Counted from the first letter of the stretch, positions 28,223 to 38,326 are shown. The stretch is DNA of 64,000 nucleotides from Leifsonia sp. ku-ls (GCA_003367665.1 QKXI01000001.1:248001-312000), one strand, 5' to 3'. The notes: generated by a model not told the origin, from the sequence alone. Numbers and translations are program-made.

Positions 28223-30571
28223 TCAGGCCCGTCGGGCGCGGCGGTAGCGGAACGCCGCGAGCCGGGCGCGCAGCGGTCCCGCGGCCTTCGTCGCCTCGGC
28301 GAGGGTCTCGTCCGCGGTGGTCCAGGCGCGTGCGATGCGTTCCTCCGCGACGACGCTGCCGTCGAAGACCGCCGCGTCGACGTGCTCGGCCAGCGCGCGC
28401 AGGGTGTCGCCCCGGTCGGGGAGGTTCTGGGCGGCGGACTGCTGTGCGAGCGCCGCGGCGGTCTGCCGTCGGGTGGCGCGTTCCGGCAACGTGAGGCCGA
28501 GCTCAGCGTACCCGTCGGTCAGTTCGTCCCACGCGCCCGCGGCGCGCCGGTCCGGCGCTCCGGTCGTCTCGCGCCGCCTCCGTCGGCGACGTTTCAGCGC
28601 CGCGATCAGGAGCAGCGGGATGAAATAGGCCAGCAGCGGGATGCCGACGACGCCCAGCACCACCCACGCCCAGACCGGCAGCTGGAACGTCTTCGCCCGG
28701 TCCTTCGGGTCGTTGTCCTTGGTCTTGACCGGGGTCAGCAGGTCGTCGGCGCGCGGATCGGCGGGCGGCGGCTGCCGCACCTGCGGCTGGGGCTCCAGCT
28801 TCGGCTTGGTGGTCTGGTTCTTCGGCGCGTCGGTCTTGGTCGGGGTCGGGAAGAACGGCACCCAGCCGACCCCTTGGAAGGCGACCTCGTCCCAGGCCGT
28901 CACGTCGTCGCCCGTCACCGTCGTGGTGCTGCCGGTGACCTTCGGCGCGAAGCCCATCACGACCCGCGTCGGGTAGCCCAGCCGGCGCGCCATGAGGGCG
29001 AAGGCGCTGGCGTACTGCTCCTGGTCGCCGACCATCGGCGCCTTGGAGAGCAGGTCGGTCATCCGGTCGGCGCCCTGGCCGGCGCGCGACGGCACCGGGT
29101 CCGAGGCCCGGCCGTGGCTGAGGTAGCCGAGCGACTTCAGCGAGCGTTCGATGTTCCTCAGCTTCTGGATGGCGGTGTCGGCCGATCCGGCGTACTCTTC
29201 GGCCTTCGCCGACACGACGTCGGGGACGTTCGTCACCGGAGGCAGGGTGAGCTTCGCCGGAGGGACGTGGGCGAGCGCGCGGTCGCTCGGCACCTTCTGC
29301 GCGGTCGCGGCCACGGTGTACGAGAGGCCGTCACGCACGCCGCTGACGACGGCGGCGGTGCCGGTCGCCGTGTTGACCCGGACCGTTCCGCGCGGGTCCT
29401 GGCCGCGGAAGGAGTCGAAGGTCAGCGTGCTGGTGTAGCCCAGCGTCGGCAGCCAGACGTCGGAGTAGCCCAGGACGTCGATGGACGCGGTCGACCGGCC
29501 TGCCGGGGTGAAGAGCGGCGGCCTCGGGATGGTGCTGCCGAGGAGCTCGAACGCGCCGGAGGCGTCGGCGTCGCTGCCCGGAGCCGCCACGGACCACACC
29601 ACGCCGTCGTAGCTGTCCATGGTCGCCAGCCGGACCACCTGGCCCTGCTTCAGCCCGGTGACCGTGAAGAGCTTCGTCTTCTGCAGGTCCTTGGTGTACT
29701 TGCGGAACCCGGCGAGCGGGCTCGGATAGTCGAGCGGATCGAACGGCGGCGTGACCTCGTCCCGCACGACGAAGCGCGACGCGGCGGGCGGCGCCAGCAG
29801 CGACCCGGCCAGCGCGCCGACCGCGACCGCCCCCAGCACGACCACCGCCCCTCCGACCAGCCGGCTCCGCCGCAGCCCCGCGTCGGTCTCGACGCGGTCG
29901 CGGGCGAACCGCCCGCGGCGCCAGGCGAGCCAGACGAGCGCGATGGCCGCGAAGAGCACGCCGCGCACTCCCGCGAAGAACGGGTCGCGGGTGCCGAGCA
30001 GGATCGCGGCAAGCAGCAGCAGCGCCGGCCCGACGAGGAGCACGGCCGCGCGGCCGGAAGACCGTCGCCGCAGACGTGGCAGCCACCGCACGGCCAGCGT
30101 GACCGACACGAGCGAGACCAGCCAGCCGGCGACGTAGGGGACGACGGCGACGTACGGCGGCGCCTCCAACGGAGCCTGCAGCGTCACCGCGTCGGACCAG
30201 CCGAACACCGCTCCGAGCACGAGTCCGGAGAGACTGTCGAGGGACGGGAGCACGCCGTAGAGGGCCTGGCCCGGGAGGGCGAGCGGCGTGCCGAGCAGGA
30301 AGTACGCGGCCAGGGCGAGAACGGCCGTGAGCGGCCAGGAGAGCCGGAACAGCCGGCCGAGCAGGGCGACGCCCCCTCCGACCACGATGCCGCCGACGGC
30401 CGCTGCGGCGAAGGCGTAGTGGCCGAACGCGGGCTCGAACCCGGCGACCGCGAGCAGGCTCAGCCCGGTCAGCACCGCCACGTCGATCCACGTCGTGGCG
30501 CCCAGCCGGTCCATCAGCGGCGGCTCGGCCCGGGCGGCGCGGCGGCCGCCCGCTCCGGCAGCGGCCGTCAT
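28223..30571 (-). CDS. Membrane transglutaminase-fold protein without catalytic Cys/His
   Basis: 782 residues: about six N-terminal membrane helices, a large external region, a transglutaminase-like core, one membrane helix near residue 640 and a cytoplasmic tail. Alignment by eye with the protein at 9886-12153 shows GDQEQYASAFALMARRLG where the active form has GYCVHFASAM, and DDVTAWDEVAF where it has DDLHAWPELYF. Thus the catalytic Cys is Gln (about residue 515) and His is Thr (about residue 557). It is probably a structural or binding protein. Overlaps DUF58 by 4 bases. Confidence 0.85.
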   Translation of the reverse strand: MTAAAGAGGRRAARAEPPLMDRLGATTWIDVAVLTGLSLLAVAGFEPAFGHYAFAAAAVGGIVVGGGVALLGRLFRLSWPLTAVLALAAYFLLGTPLALPGQALYGVLPSLDSLSGLVLGAVFGWSDAVTLQAPLEAPPYVAVVPYVAGWLVSLVSVTLAVRWLPRLRRRSSGRAAVLLVGPALLLLAAILLGTRDPFFAGVRGVLFAAIALVWLAWRRGRFARDRVETDAGLRRSRLVGGAVVVLGAVAVGALAGSLLAPPAASRFVVRDEVTPPFDPLDYPSPLAGFRKYTKDLQKTKLFTVTGLKQGQVVRLATMDSYDGVVWSVAAPGSDADASGAFELLGSTIPRPPLFTPAGRSTASIDVLGYSDVWLPTLGYTSTLTFDSFRGQDPRGTVRVNTATGTAAVVSGVRDGLSYTVAATAQKVPSDRALAHVPPAKLTLPPVTNVPDVVSAKAEEYAGSADTAIQKLRNIERSLKSLGYLSHGRASDPVPSRAGQGADRMTDLLSKAPMVGDQEQYASAFALMARRLGYPTRVVMGFAPKVTGSTTTVTGDDVTAWDEVAFQGVGWVPFFPTPTKTDAPKNQTTKPKLEPQPQVRQPPPADPRADDLLTPVKTKDNDPKDRAKTFQLPVWAWVVLGVVGIPLLAYFIPLLLIAALKRRRRRRRETTGAPDRRAAGAWDELTDGYAELGLTLPERATRRQTAAALAQQSAAQNLPDRGDTLRALAEHVDAAVFDGSVVAEERIARAWTTADETLAEATKAAGPLRARLAAFRYRRARRA

Positions 30572-31884
30572 CGTCCCGCCCGCTTCAGCAGGGCTGGGAG
30601 TTCCGGCAGGGCCGACACCGTGATGAGCATGGAGCGGCCCAGCCGCGTCAGGCGCGGCTCGGCCGCCTCGTCCACCCGCACCACGATGGTCTCGGTGTCG
30701 GAGCCCCAGAGGGCTGCCGCGCCACGGAGCTCCGCCGCCTCGACGCGCGAGCCGACGACGGTGACCGCGAGGCTGGGCGCCGGGAGCCGGAGCGTCGCCT
30801 GCCGCAGGAACTCGCGGAGGCTGGGATGCGTCCCCTCCACCGGCTGGATGCGGCAGGAGTCGTCGAGCAGCGCCGTCGGCGTCGCGACGCGCATCGGGCC
30901 GCCCTGCCACAGCGCACGGATCTCCGTCTCCTCGCGGATCACCTGGCAGCCGACCGACGCCAGCACCGACACGCCGAGCTCGAACTCGTCGTCGGAGGCG
31001 AAATGCGCGCGCTCCGCATCGAAGGCCAGGAGCAGCTGCGAGCGACGGGTCTCCTGGTACTGCCGGACCATCAGCTGGCCGGTACGAGCGGAGGTGCGCC
31101 AGTGCACGTTGCGGATGTCGTCGCCGGGCTCGTAGGTGCGGAGCGCGTGGAACGCCAGGTCGCTGTCGGTGATCACCTTCGTGGTCTGGCCTTCGAGGTC
31201 GCGCACCAGGCCGCGCGCCGTGGCGGCCAGCCGCACGGTCCTGGGGTGCACGAACAGCTCGATCTGGTCGGTCCAGCGGTGGGTGCGGCGGAGCAGGCCG
31301 AGCTGGTCGCCGCGCACCGAGATCGCCGGCCCGGCGAGGATGAGCGCCCGCCGCTCGGTCGGCACCGCGAACAGCTCCTCCGTCTCGGCTCCCGGCGCGA
31401 GCCGCGGGAGGGTGAAGTCGGCCTGGCCGTCGCCGACGGGGAGCTCCATCCGGGTCGGCAGCACGGGCCGGGAGCCGCTGTTGGCGACGGTGAGACGTCC
31501 CAGCGCCCGGTCGCCCGCGACCACGCGGCGGGGATTGAGCTCGATGTCGACCCGGTAGGTGGATCGACCGAGCACGAACACCGCGGCGATCGCCATCGCG
31601 GCGGCGAGCGTCGCGGCGATGAAGGCGAATTCGGCCCAGCCGAGCCACACCGCGAGCACGACCGACACCGCCGCGGAGCCGAGCACGATCCAGCCGAGGC
31701 CGCTCACGACGCGCAGGATCGGCACGACGCGCCCGGCCACCGCCCGTCCGACCGGCGCCACGCGAGCGCCGACACGGCGTGACGCCGCGGTGACGGCTCC
31801 CCCGATCACCCGCGCGGCGATGCGGGCCTGATCGGCGGCGGGCTCGCGTCGGCGCCGTCCACGGGCGGGGCTGTCGGCGGTCAT
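30568..31884 (-). CDS. DUF58 protein of the second MoxR module
   Basis: 438 residues with an Arg-rich start, two membrane helices around residues 60-105 and the DUF58 motif YEPGDDIRNVHWRTSARTG followed by LMVRQYQETRR. Likely works with the MoxR ATPase encoded just upstream (46 bases) and the transglutaminase-fold protein downstream (4-base overlap). It differs from the first DUF58 (12143-13474) in its long basic N-terminus, which may lie along the membrane. Confidence 0.9.
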   Translation of the reverse strand: MTADSPARGRRRREPAADQARIAARVIGGAVTAASRRVGARVAPVGRAVAGRVVPILRVVSGLGWIVLGSAAVSVVLAVWLGWAEFAFIAATLAAAMAIAAVFVLGRSTYRVDIELNPRRVVAGDRALGRLTVANSGSRPVLPTRMELPVGDGQADFTLPRLAPGAETEELFAVPTERRALILAGPAISVRGDQLGLLRRTHRWTDQIELFVHPRTVRLAATARGLVRDLEGQTTKVITDSDLAFHALRTYEPGDDIRNVHWRTSARTGQLMVRQYQETRRSQLLLAFDAERAHFASDDEFELGVSVLASVGCQVIREETEIRALWQGGPMRVATPTALLDDSCRIQPVEGTHPSLREFLRQATLRLPAPSLAVTVVGSRVEAAELRGAAALWGSDTETIVVRVDEAAEPRLTRLGRSMLITVSALPELPALLKRAGR

Positions 31885-31930
31885 GGGCGAAGGATCCTGT
31901 CGGTCGGGTGCGGTCGTCGGAGGGAGCAGG

Positions 31931-32899
31931 TCAGGCCGCGCGGTACGCGGGCGGGTTCGCCGAGGCGACCGCGCGGTCCACGATGTCGGCGGCGGTGACC
32001 CCGGCGAACTCGGACTCCGGGTCGACGATCACGCGGTGCGCGAGCACCGGTTGCGCGAGATCGCGGACGTCGTCCGGCGTGACGAAGGTGCGGCCCGCGG
32101 CGATGGCCCAGGTCTTGGCCGCGCGGGCGAGCGCGAGCGCGCCGCGGATGCTCACGCCGAGCGCCGAGTCGCGGTCGTCGCGCGTCGCCGTGACGATCTC
32201 GCTCAGATAGCCCATCACGCTCGCGTCGGTGTGCACCTCGGAGGCCAGCTGGGCGAGCGTCGACACCGAGTCGGCCGCGATGATCGGCCGCACGGAGGAC
32301 GCCCGGGCACGGTTGGACGCGTCGAGCAGCAGGTCGACCGTCGTCGCGTGGTCCGGATAGCCGAGCGAGGTCTTGATGAGGAAGCGGTCGAGCTGCGCCT
32401 CCGGCAGCGAGTAGGTGCCCGCCTGCTCCACCGGGTTCTGCGTCGCGATGACGATGAACGGGGCGCCGACCGGATGGCCGACGCCGTCGACCGTCACCAC
32501 GCCCTCCTCCATGACCTCCAGCAGCGCGGACTGGGTCTTGGGGCTGGCGCGGTTGATCTCGTCGGCCAGCACCACGGACGCGAAGATCGGCCCGGGGTGG
32601 AACTCGAACCGCCCGGTGGACTGGTCGTAGATGGTCACGCCGGTCACGTCGGAGGGCAGCAGGTCGGGAGTGAACTGGATGCGCGACTGGGTGCCCTCGA
32701 TGGTGTTGGCGAGCGCCTTCGCGAGCACGGTCTTGCCCGTGCCCGGCACGTCCTCCAGCAGCACGTGGCCGCCGGAGAGCATCGCGGTGATGACCAGGCG
32801 GATGCTGTGCTCCTTGCCGAGGATCGCCTTGTCGACGTTCGCCACCAGCTGGGCGAACGCCCCGGCGAACCAGTCCGCCTGTTCCTGTGTCACGGCCAC
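31931..32899 (-). CDS. MoxR-family AAA+ ATPase (second copy)
   Basis: 322 residues. Walker A EDVPGTGKTVLAKAL, Walker B ADEINRASPKTQSALLEVMEE and the sensor segment LPEAQLDRFLIKTSLG are intact. The GTG at 32899 has GGAG 8 bases upstream; a GTG two codons later is too far from it. Second gene of the operon starting with the giant Ig-repeat protein, so the ATPase may fold, assemble or switch that complex. More compact at the N-terminus than the first MoxR. Confidence 0.93.
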   Translation of the reverse strand: MAVTQEQADWFAGAFAQLVANVDKAILGKEHSIRLVITAMLSGGHVLLEDVPGTGKTVLAKALANTIEGTQSRIQFTPDLLPSDVTGVTIYDQSTGRFEFHPGPIFASVVLADEINRASPKTQSALLEVMEEGVVTVDGVGHPVGAPFIVIATQNPVEQAGTYSLPEAQLDRFLIKTSLGYPDHATTVDLLLDASNRARASSVRPIIAADSVSTLAQLASEVHTDASVMGYLSEIVTATRDDRDSALGVSIRGALALARAAKTWAIAAGRTFVTPDDVRDLAQPVLAHRVIVDPESEFAGVTAADIVDRAVASANPPAYRAA

Positions 32900-32937
32900 T
32901 GCTGCTTCTCCTTCATCTGTTCTCCGACTCCCCGGGG

Positions 32938-35900
32938 TCAGGGCGACCAGTCCTGCACGGAGCTCTGCACTCCGTTCACGACGACGTAGGCCCCCTTGTA
33001 GCCGCAGTACGGGTTCATGCGATCCGGCGCCCCGCGGTAGTGGGCATAGCCGTTCCCGTCCGTCGAGATCGTGGGCGCCCACAGGGTCGACCCGTCGCAG
33101 TGCGCCTCCATCTGGAAGGTCCGGTTCGGCGGGAAGTGGTGCAACGTCACGTCGTACGTGAAGCTGTGTGCGTATCCCGGCACCGGGTCGCCCTGGGCGA
33201 GGTCGATCGACGGCGACGGCGGGGGCGGGTCGTTCACCTGCACCGAGTTGGAGGTGGCCGACGGCCCCTGCTTGCCGCCCGGGTTGGTGGCGTAGACCTC
33301 GAACGAGTAGGTGCCCGCTCCCTTGTTCTTCGCCTGGGCGCTCGTGGCCGTCGTGGTCTGCCAGGCCCCGTTGTTGAGCCGGTAATGGTAGGTCGCCTCG
33401 CCGCCGCCGGTGCCGCTCGGGTCTGAGAGCGCGCTCCAGCTCATCGTGAGGTCGCTCGGCGCGTTGCCGCTGCTGCGGATGGTCGCCCCGCCGACTCGCG
33501 CGGGCGTCCCGTACGGGGTCACCGCCTGGCTGGGGGCGGAGGCCTCCGACCAGCCGTCCTCGTTGTGAGCCGCGACCGTGAACGTGTACGACTTGCCGTT
33601 GGTGAGCCCGGTGATCGTCACGTCCCCGATGCTCGGGGTGTCGACGGTCGGGCCTCCGCCGCTTGCGCTGACGCGGTACTGGTCGATCTTCTTGCCGTTG
33701 TCGGCCGGGGCCTTGATGGTCACCGTCGCCTCGCCGTCCGTGCCGCGGGGGTTCGTCGGCGCGGACGGCTTCGCCGGGACGTCGTGCACTGTGACCTGCA
33801 GCTGGCCGACGGCCGCCGCCGTCCGCTTCGGATCCTTGGTGGCGTCCTCCACGTGGTAGACGACGTTGACCGTCCCGATCGCCGCGCCGGAGGCGGCGCT
33901 GACGCTGATGGACGAGCCGGTGTGCGTCACCGTCACCCCGGCCGGCGCGGTCTGCGCCGTCGCGTCGACGATCGTCAGCGGCTGGCCGGGGAACGGGTTC
34001 ACCCACTGGGCGTCGCTCGACGCCCCGCTGACGGTGGCCGTGCTCCCCCGCTTCACCTCGCTCTTCTGCGGCGGGTTCTTCTGCGTGGCAACGGGACGGC
34101 TGGAGCTCACGACCTGCACGTTCACGGTGCCCTGCACCGTGTGCGTGCCCGAGCTGATCGTCACCGGGATCGCGGCCGTCTCGCCGGCCTGCGTGCCGAG
34201 CGGCGCCGACAGGGTGAGGGTCGAGCCGCTCAACGAGGACTGGATCCTCGGATTCGGCGAGGCGCCGCCCGAGAAGGTGAGCGCGCTCAGGATGGCGGGG
34301 TTCGGGTGGAAGCTCGACGCCCGGAGGTCCACCGAGAGCGGCGCCTCCCCCGGCTCGATCTTCTCGCTCGGGGACGTGAAGGTCGGTGCGACGTCGGACT
34401 GGTCCGGCTCGCCGACGGTGATCGGGAGGACGAGCGTGGTGATGCGGTCGGCGTCCTGCCCGGCGTCGCGTCCGTCGTTCACCTTGAAGGTGATCGCCGC
34501 CGGCCCGCGGTAGCCCTTCGCGGCCGTGAACGTGAGCGTCTGGTCGTCGCCATACGGCGACGCCCCCGAGCTGTTCGTCGCGCTGACGCCCGACGCACCG
34601 GTGAGCTTCACGCCGCGGCCGGAGGGCACGGTGAGGATGTCGGACAGCTTCCAGCTCTTCGACCCGTCCGCCTGCACGATCTGCTGCGGCAGGCCGTCCT
34701 TGAGCCGCGGCGGGGCCGTCGCGTCGCCCTTCGGCGGGACCACGATGAACGCGGTGCCGGAGAGTCCGGTCACCGGATCGGTGAGCCGGTACGCGATGGC
34801 GACCCGACGCTCCCCCGGCTTCACGGTGACGGAGCCGTCTCCGCCGGCCTGCGCCAGCGAGGCGTTCGGGCCGATCACCTCCACCTTCAGGTCGTCGGCG
34901 AGGCCGGAGGGGTTGGTGGCGCCCTGCAGCGCGTTGACCTTCACGGAGGTCTTGTTCGCGACCTCGTCCGGCTCGAGCACGTGGTCGACGGCGGTGGGCG
35001 GAACGTCCTTGGCGTTGGGAGTGACCGTCACCTGGATGAACGCGCTGGCGACGCCGCCCTGGCCGTTCGTGATCTGGTAGCGCACGACGAACGAGCCCTC
35101 GGTCTTCGGAGCCGTGACCAGCACGATCTTGCCGTGGACGGAGGCCGTGAGTCCGTCGTCGACCTGCAGCAGCTTGCGCTGCACCGCGATCGCGTAGCCG
35201 TTGGGGTCGGAGTCGTTGACGAGCACCGGGACGGCGATCGTCCGCCCCGGCTTCACCTGCACCGGGTCGTTGACCGCGATCGGCGGCCGCACCTGCCCGG
35301 GACGCGGGATGACGGCGATCGAGACCGTGCCGGTCGCGGCCTTCCCGTACGTGTCCTTCACCTGGTACGTGAAGGTGTCGGTGCCCGCGGAGTCGGGATA
35401 GGCCTCGTACGTGAACGAGCGGCTGGTCGTGTCGGAGATCCGGCCGAGGGTCGGCTGGGACGCGAGGCCCGACAGCGAGACCGAGTCGCCGTCCGGGTCG
35501 ATGCCGTCGAGCGGCACCTCCACCGGCACGGACGACCCCGCGAAGGCCCGCACCGTGAGCGGCTGCGGCTGCGGCGCCCGATCGGAGCCCTTGTCGGCGG
35601 CGCCCACCACGAAGCTGAGGGTGGCCTGGGCCTTCTGCCCGTACTTGTCGGTGATCCCGTAGACGACGCTGTACTGGCCCGGCGCGGTCGGCGCCTGGTA
35701 GCGGACGGTCTCGCCGCTGACGAACGCGGTGGCGCCGTCGCCCGCGGCGCTCGTGTCGCGCAGCTGCGGGTCGAGGGTGAAGGGCGCGTTGTCCGGCGAG
35801 TAGTCGTTGTCCAGCACGCGCACGGTCGCCACGTCGCCCGCGCGCACGGGCACCTGGTCGTCGACCGCGATGGGCGGCTGATGCTGCACGAGCGGCGGGA

Positions 35901-38220
35901 CGGGCACGACGGTGATGCCCGCGGTCGCCTCCCGGAGGCCGTCGGAGACCACGTAGCTGAGCTGCACCTGCTGCGTGAGCACGGTCGGCGCCGTGATCTT
36001 CACGACCGCGTTGTCGAGCACCTCGACGTTGAGGTCCTGCGCCCCCTCGCCGACCGAGACGGAACGCACCGCGAGCACCCGGCCCGACGGAGAGACGTCG
36101 TTGTCCAGCACCGCCACCGAGGTCGGCTCCCCCGGGCGCACGTACGCCCGGTCGGTGACGGCGATCGGCGGGGCGTCGCTCGCCCCCTGCGCCGCGATGT
36201 CCACCCGGGCCAGCCCCGTCGTGGTCTTCGGGCCCGCGCCCAGGGTGTACACGATGTAGTACGCACCGGGCGCGCTGCTCTTCACGGTGATCGTGCCGCG
36301 CGTCGGGTCGGCCGCGACCTGTGCTCCGCTCCCGCCGTCGAGGTTCGCGCCGACGAGGGTCAGCGGCTCGCCCGAGGGCGACTGGTCGTTGTCGAGCGGG
36401 TGCAGCACCACCGGCCGTCCGGTGAAGCCGTCGGCGAAGTCGGTGACCGCGACCGGGTCGAGCGTCCCGGCCGGTTTCACCGTCACGATCAGGCTGCCCG
36501 TCGTCGACGCGCGGCCGTCGGAGACGGTGACCCGCACCTCCTTCGAGCCGGCCTGGCCGGTCTTGCTGGTGAAGGTGACGTCGCCGTTCGGCTTGAACCG
36601 CACGTCGTCCTCGGTGGTGGCCGTCGCGGCCACCAGGCTCAGGTCGTCGCCGTCGGGGTCGGCCCAGTCGTTCAGCACGTTGTAGGTGACCGACTGGCCG
36701 ACCTCGGTCTGCGCCGTGCTCGACCGGGTGGACGCCGGCGCCGTGTTCTCGTCCGGCTGACGGAGGGTCGCGTCCACCTGCGCGGAGGCGGTGCCGCCGC
36801 GCCCGTCCTCCACCGAGTAGCGGAACGAGATCGTGCCGGAGAGTCCGGGCTTCGGGGTGAACTGGAGCGCCCGGCCGCCCTCCACCGGCTGCAGCACGCC
36901 CTGGTCGGCCGGGATCGCCGAGACGTCGGAGATGGTCAGCACGTCACCGTCGGGGTCGGTGTCGTTGGAGAGCACGTGCAGGACGGTGGAGCGGCCGGGC
37001 CGCACTCCGTACGCGTCGTTCACGGCGATCGGCGGACGGTTCACGTCCGTACGCTGCGCGAGCGTGTCCGCGAACGACTGCACGACCGGCTTCTCCTCGC
37101 CGGTGTCGCCCTGCACCGTCGTGTCGTTGGGCTTCAGCTGCGCCCAGTTCTGCACCAGCCGCATGTTCGACGACACCACCCAGGCGTTTCCGTCGCGCAG
37201 GTTGTTGAGCGCGATGACGCCGTGGTTGACGCGGAACTCCAGATCGTCGCCCTTCACCGGCTGGTCGATGTCGAGGCCCACCGGCTTCTTCCCGTCGCAG
37301 GCGTAGAGGTAGCGAGCAGAGCCCGACCAGGCGCCGTAGGAGCAGGAGCCCAGCCGCACCGGCGCCGAGACCGACCCCGTGCCGCCGTCGGAGGTTCCGC
37401 CCGCGGGAGTGGAGACGACCGACCCTCCGCCGAGCGGGACGCTGAGCAGGCTGTTCGCGGTCGCCACCAGCGCGGCCCGGTCGTCCTGTCCCGGCTGTTG
37501 CAGCCGGACGCCCTTGGCCGGCAGCGCCGTCGCCGTGCCGTCCCCCGAGAGCAGGCGGTTGCGCTGGGTGTCGAGCACGACGGGCTGGTCGCCGACCGCG
37601 CTCACCTGGAACGCGCCGGGCACCGGGAAATCGCGCGTCTGGGGCGCCGCCCCGGGCCGATCCACCGTGACGAGGCGCTTCCCCTTCGGCGCGACGGCGA
37701 AGGTCTTGCCGGACTTCGCCACGGCCAGCTTCGCGCCCTGGCCGAGCTTCGCGACGGGCTTCGTCTTCGCTCGGTCGAAGTCGAGGCGGCCGGAGGCGTC
37801 GAGCACCCAGAGCGATCCGTCCGGCGAGAGCACCGAGAGCGTGTTGCCTCCGTAGCCGACCTGGGCGTCCTGCGGAACCTGGATGCGGCCGCCGAGCGAC
37901 ACGAACGCCGGGTCGATCCGGTCGACCGTGCCGTGCGGCAGGTCGGTCAGGAAGTACGACGAGCCGTCCTGCAGCACGTCGAGGTCGGAACTCGCGCCGG
38001 TGACCGCGGCATCCAGCTCGTCGATCTGGTGATTGAGCCGGCCGCCGAGCAGCTTCTCGCCGTTGGTGACCCAGACGTCCCGCGTGTCCAGGTCGACCGC
38101 GTTGACCGGGAAGCCCCTGTGGAGCACCGCGATGGTGAGCGGGACCCCGGCGACGACCGCGAGTGCGGTGATCATCGCGAGCGTCTTGCGCTCACGGAAC
38201 CACGTACTCAACGAAACCAA
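32938..38220 (-). CDS. Giant membrane-anchored Ig/cadherin-like and FnIII repeat protein
   Basis: About 1760 residues. A basic N-terminus and one hydrophobic helix (residues 12-33) without a clear cleavage site suggest a signal anchor with the rest outside. Residues 40-390 look like a beta-propeller-type domain. From about 390 come some ten Ig/cadherin-like repeats with headers such as RPPIAVNDAYGVRPG, DAPPIAVTDRAYVRPG, HQPPIAVDDQVPVRAG, and DNDxSP or NDxDPDGD motifs that resemble calcium sites. Two FnIII domains start near 1485, and a Cys-containing module follows from about 1667. The start is TTG (38220 or 38211). First gene of the MoxR-DUF58-transglutaminase operon; perhaps a cell-wall-spanning scaffold. 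Confidence 0.85.
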   Translation of the reverse strand: MVSLSTWFRERKTLAMITALAVVAGVPLTIAVLHRGFPVNAVDLDTRDVWVTNGEKLLGGRLNHQIDELDAAVTGASSDLDVLQDGSSYFLTDLPHGTVDRIDPAFVSLGGRIQVPQDAQVGYGGNTLSVLSPDGSLWVLDASGRLDFDRAKTKPVAKLGQGAKLAVAKSGKTFAVAPKGKRLVTVDRPGAAPQTRDFPVPGAFQVSAVGDQPVVLDTQRNRLLSGDGTATALPAKGVRLQQPGQDDRAALVATANSLLSVPLGGGSVVSTPAGGTSDGGTGSVSAPVRLGSCSYGAWSGSARYLYACDGKKPVGLDIDQPVKGDDLEFRVNHGVIALNNLRDGNAWVVSSNMRLVQNWAQLKPNDTTVQGDTGEEKPVVQSFADTLAQRTDVNRPPIAVNDAYGVRPGRSTVLHVLSNDTDPDGDVLTISDVSAIPADQGVLQPVEGGRALQFTPKPGLSGTISFRYSVEDGRGGTASAQVDATLRQPDENTAPASTRSSTAQTEVGQSVTYNVLNDWADPDGDDLSLVAATATTEDDVRFKPNGDVTFTSKTGQAGSKEVRVTVSDGRASTTGSLIVTVKPAGTLDPVAVTDFADGFTGRPVVLHPLDNDQSPSGEPLTLVGANLDGGSGAQVAADPTRGTITVKSSAPGAYYIVYTLGAGPKTTTGLARVDIAAQGASDAPPIAVTDRAYVRPGEPTSVAVLDNDVSPSGRVLAVRSVSVGEGAQDLNVEVLDNAVVKITAPTVLTQQVQLSYVVSDGLREATAGITVVPVPPLVQHQPPIAVDDQVPVRAGDVATVRVLDNDYSPDNAPFTLDPQLRDTSAAGDGATAFVSGETVRYQAPTAPGQYSVVYGITDKYGQKAQATLSFVVGAADKGSDRAPQPQPLTVRAFAGSSVPVEVPLDGIDPDGDSVSLSGLASQPTLGRISDTTSRSFTYEAYPDSAGTDTFTYQVKDTYGKAATGTVSIAVIPRPGQVRPPIAVNDPVQVKPGRTIAVPVLVNDSDPNGYAIAVQRKLLQVDDGLTASVHGKIVLVTAPKTEGSFVVRYQITNGQGGVASAFIQVTVTPNAKDVPPTAVDHVLEPDEVANKTSVKVNALQGATNPSGLADDLKVEVIGPNASLAQAGGDGSVTVKPGERRVAIAYRLTDPVTGLSGTAFIVVPPKGDATAPPRLKDGLPQQIVQADGSKSWKLSDILTVPSGRGVKLTGASGVSATNSSGASPYGDDQTLTFTAAKGYRGPAAITFKVNDGRDAGQDADRITTLVLPITVGEPDQSDVAPTFTSPSEKIEPGEAPLSVDLRASSFHPNPAILSALTFSGGASPNPRIQSSLSGSTLTLSAPLGTQAGETAAIPVTISSGTHTVQGTVNVQVVSSSRPVATQKNPPQKSEVKRGSTATVSGASSDAQWVNPFPGQPLTIVDATAQTAPAGVTVTHTGSSISVSAASGAAIGTVNVVYHVEDATKDPKRTAAAVGQLQVTVHDVPAKPSAPTNPRGTDGEATVTIKAPADNGKKIDQYRVSASGGGPTVDTPSIGDVTITGLTNGKSYTFTVAAHNEDGWSEASAPSQAVTPYGTPARVGGATIRSSGNAPSDLTMSWSALSDPSGTGGGEATYHYRLNNGAWQTTTATSAQAKNKGAGTYSFEVYATNPGGKQGPSATSNSVQVNDPPPPSPSIDLAQGDPVPGYAHSFTYDVTLHHFPPNRTFQMEAHCDGSTLWAPTISTDGNGYAHYRGAPDRMNPYCGYKGAYVVVNGVQSSVQDWSP

Positions 38221-38269
38221 GATTCTGATATCCCCCGGGCCGGAAACGCGTCAACGCTAACACGACCCC

Positions 38270-38310
38270 CCGGCGGGGGGAGAATGGGGAGCACTCCCCA
38301 TTCCCGCCGG
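38270..38310 (-). terminator. Terminator after the kinase/FHA operon
   Basis: Strong stem: outer arms CCGGCGG/CCGCCGG (38270-38276 and 38304-38310), inner perfect arms GAATGGGGAG/CTCCCCATTC (38282-38291 and 38294-38303), with a 5-base bulge and a 2-base loop. No U-run follows. It separates the signalling operon from the Ig operon. Confidence 0.75.
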
Positions 38311-38326
38311 GCCACGCGTCACCGCG

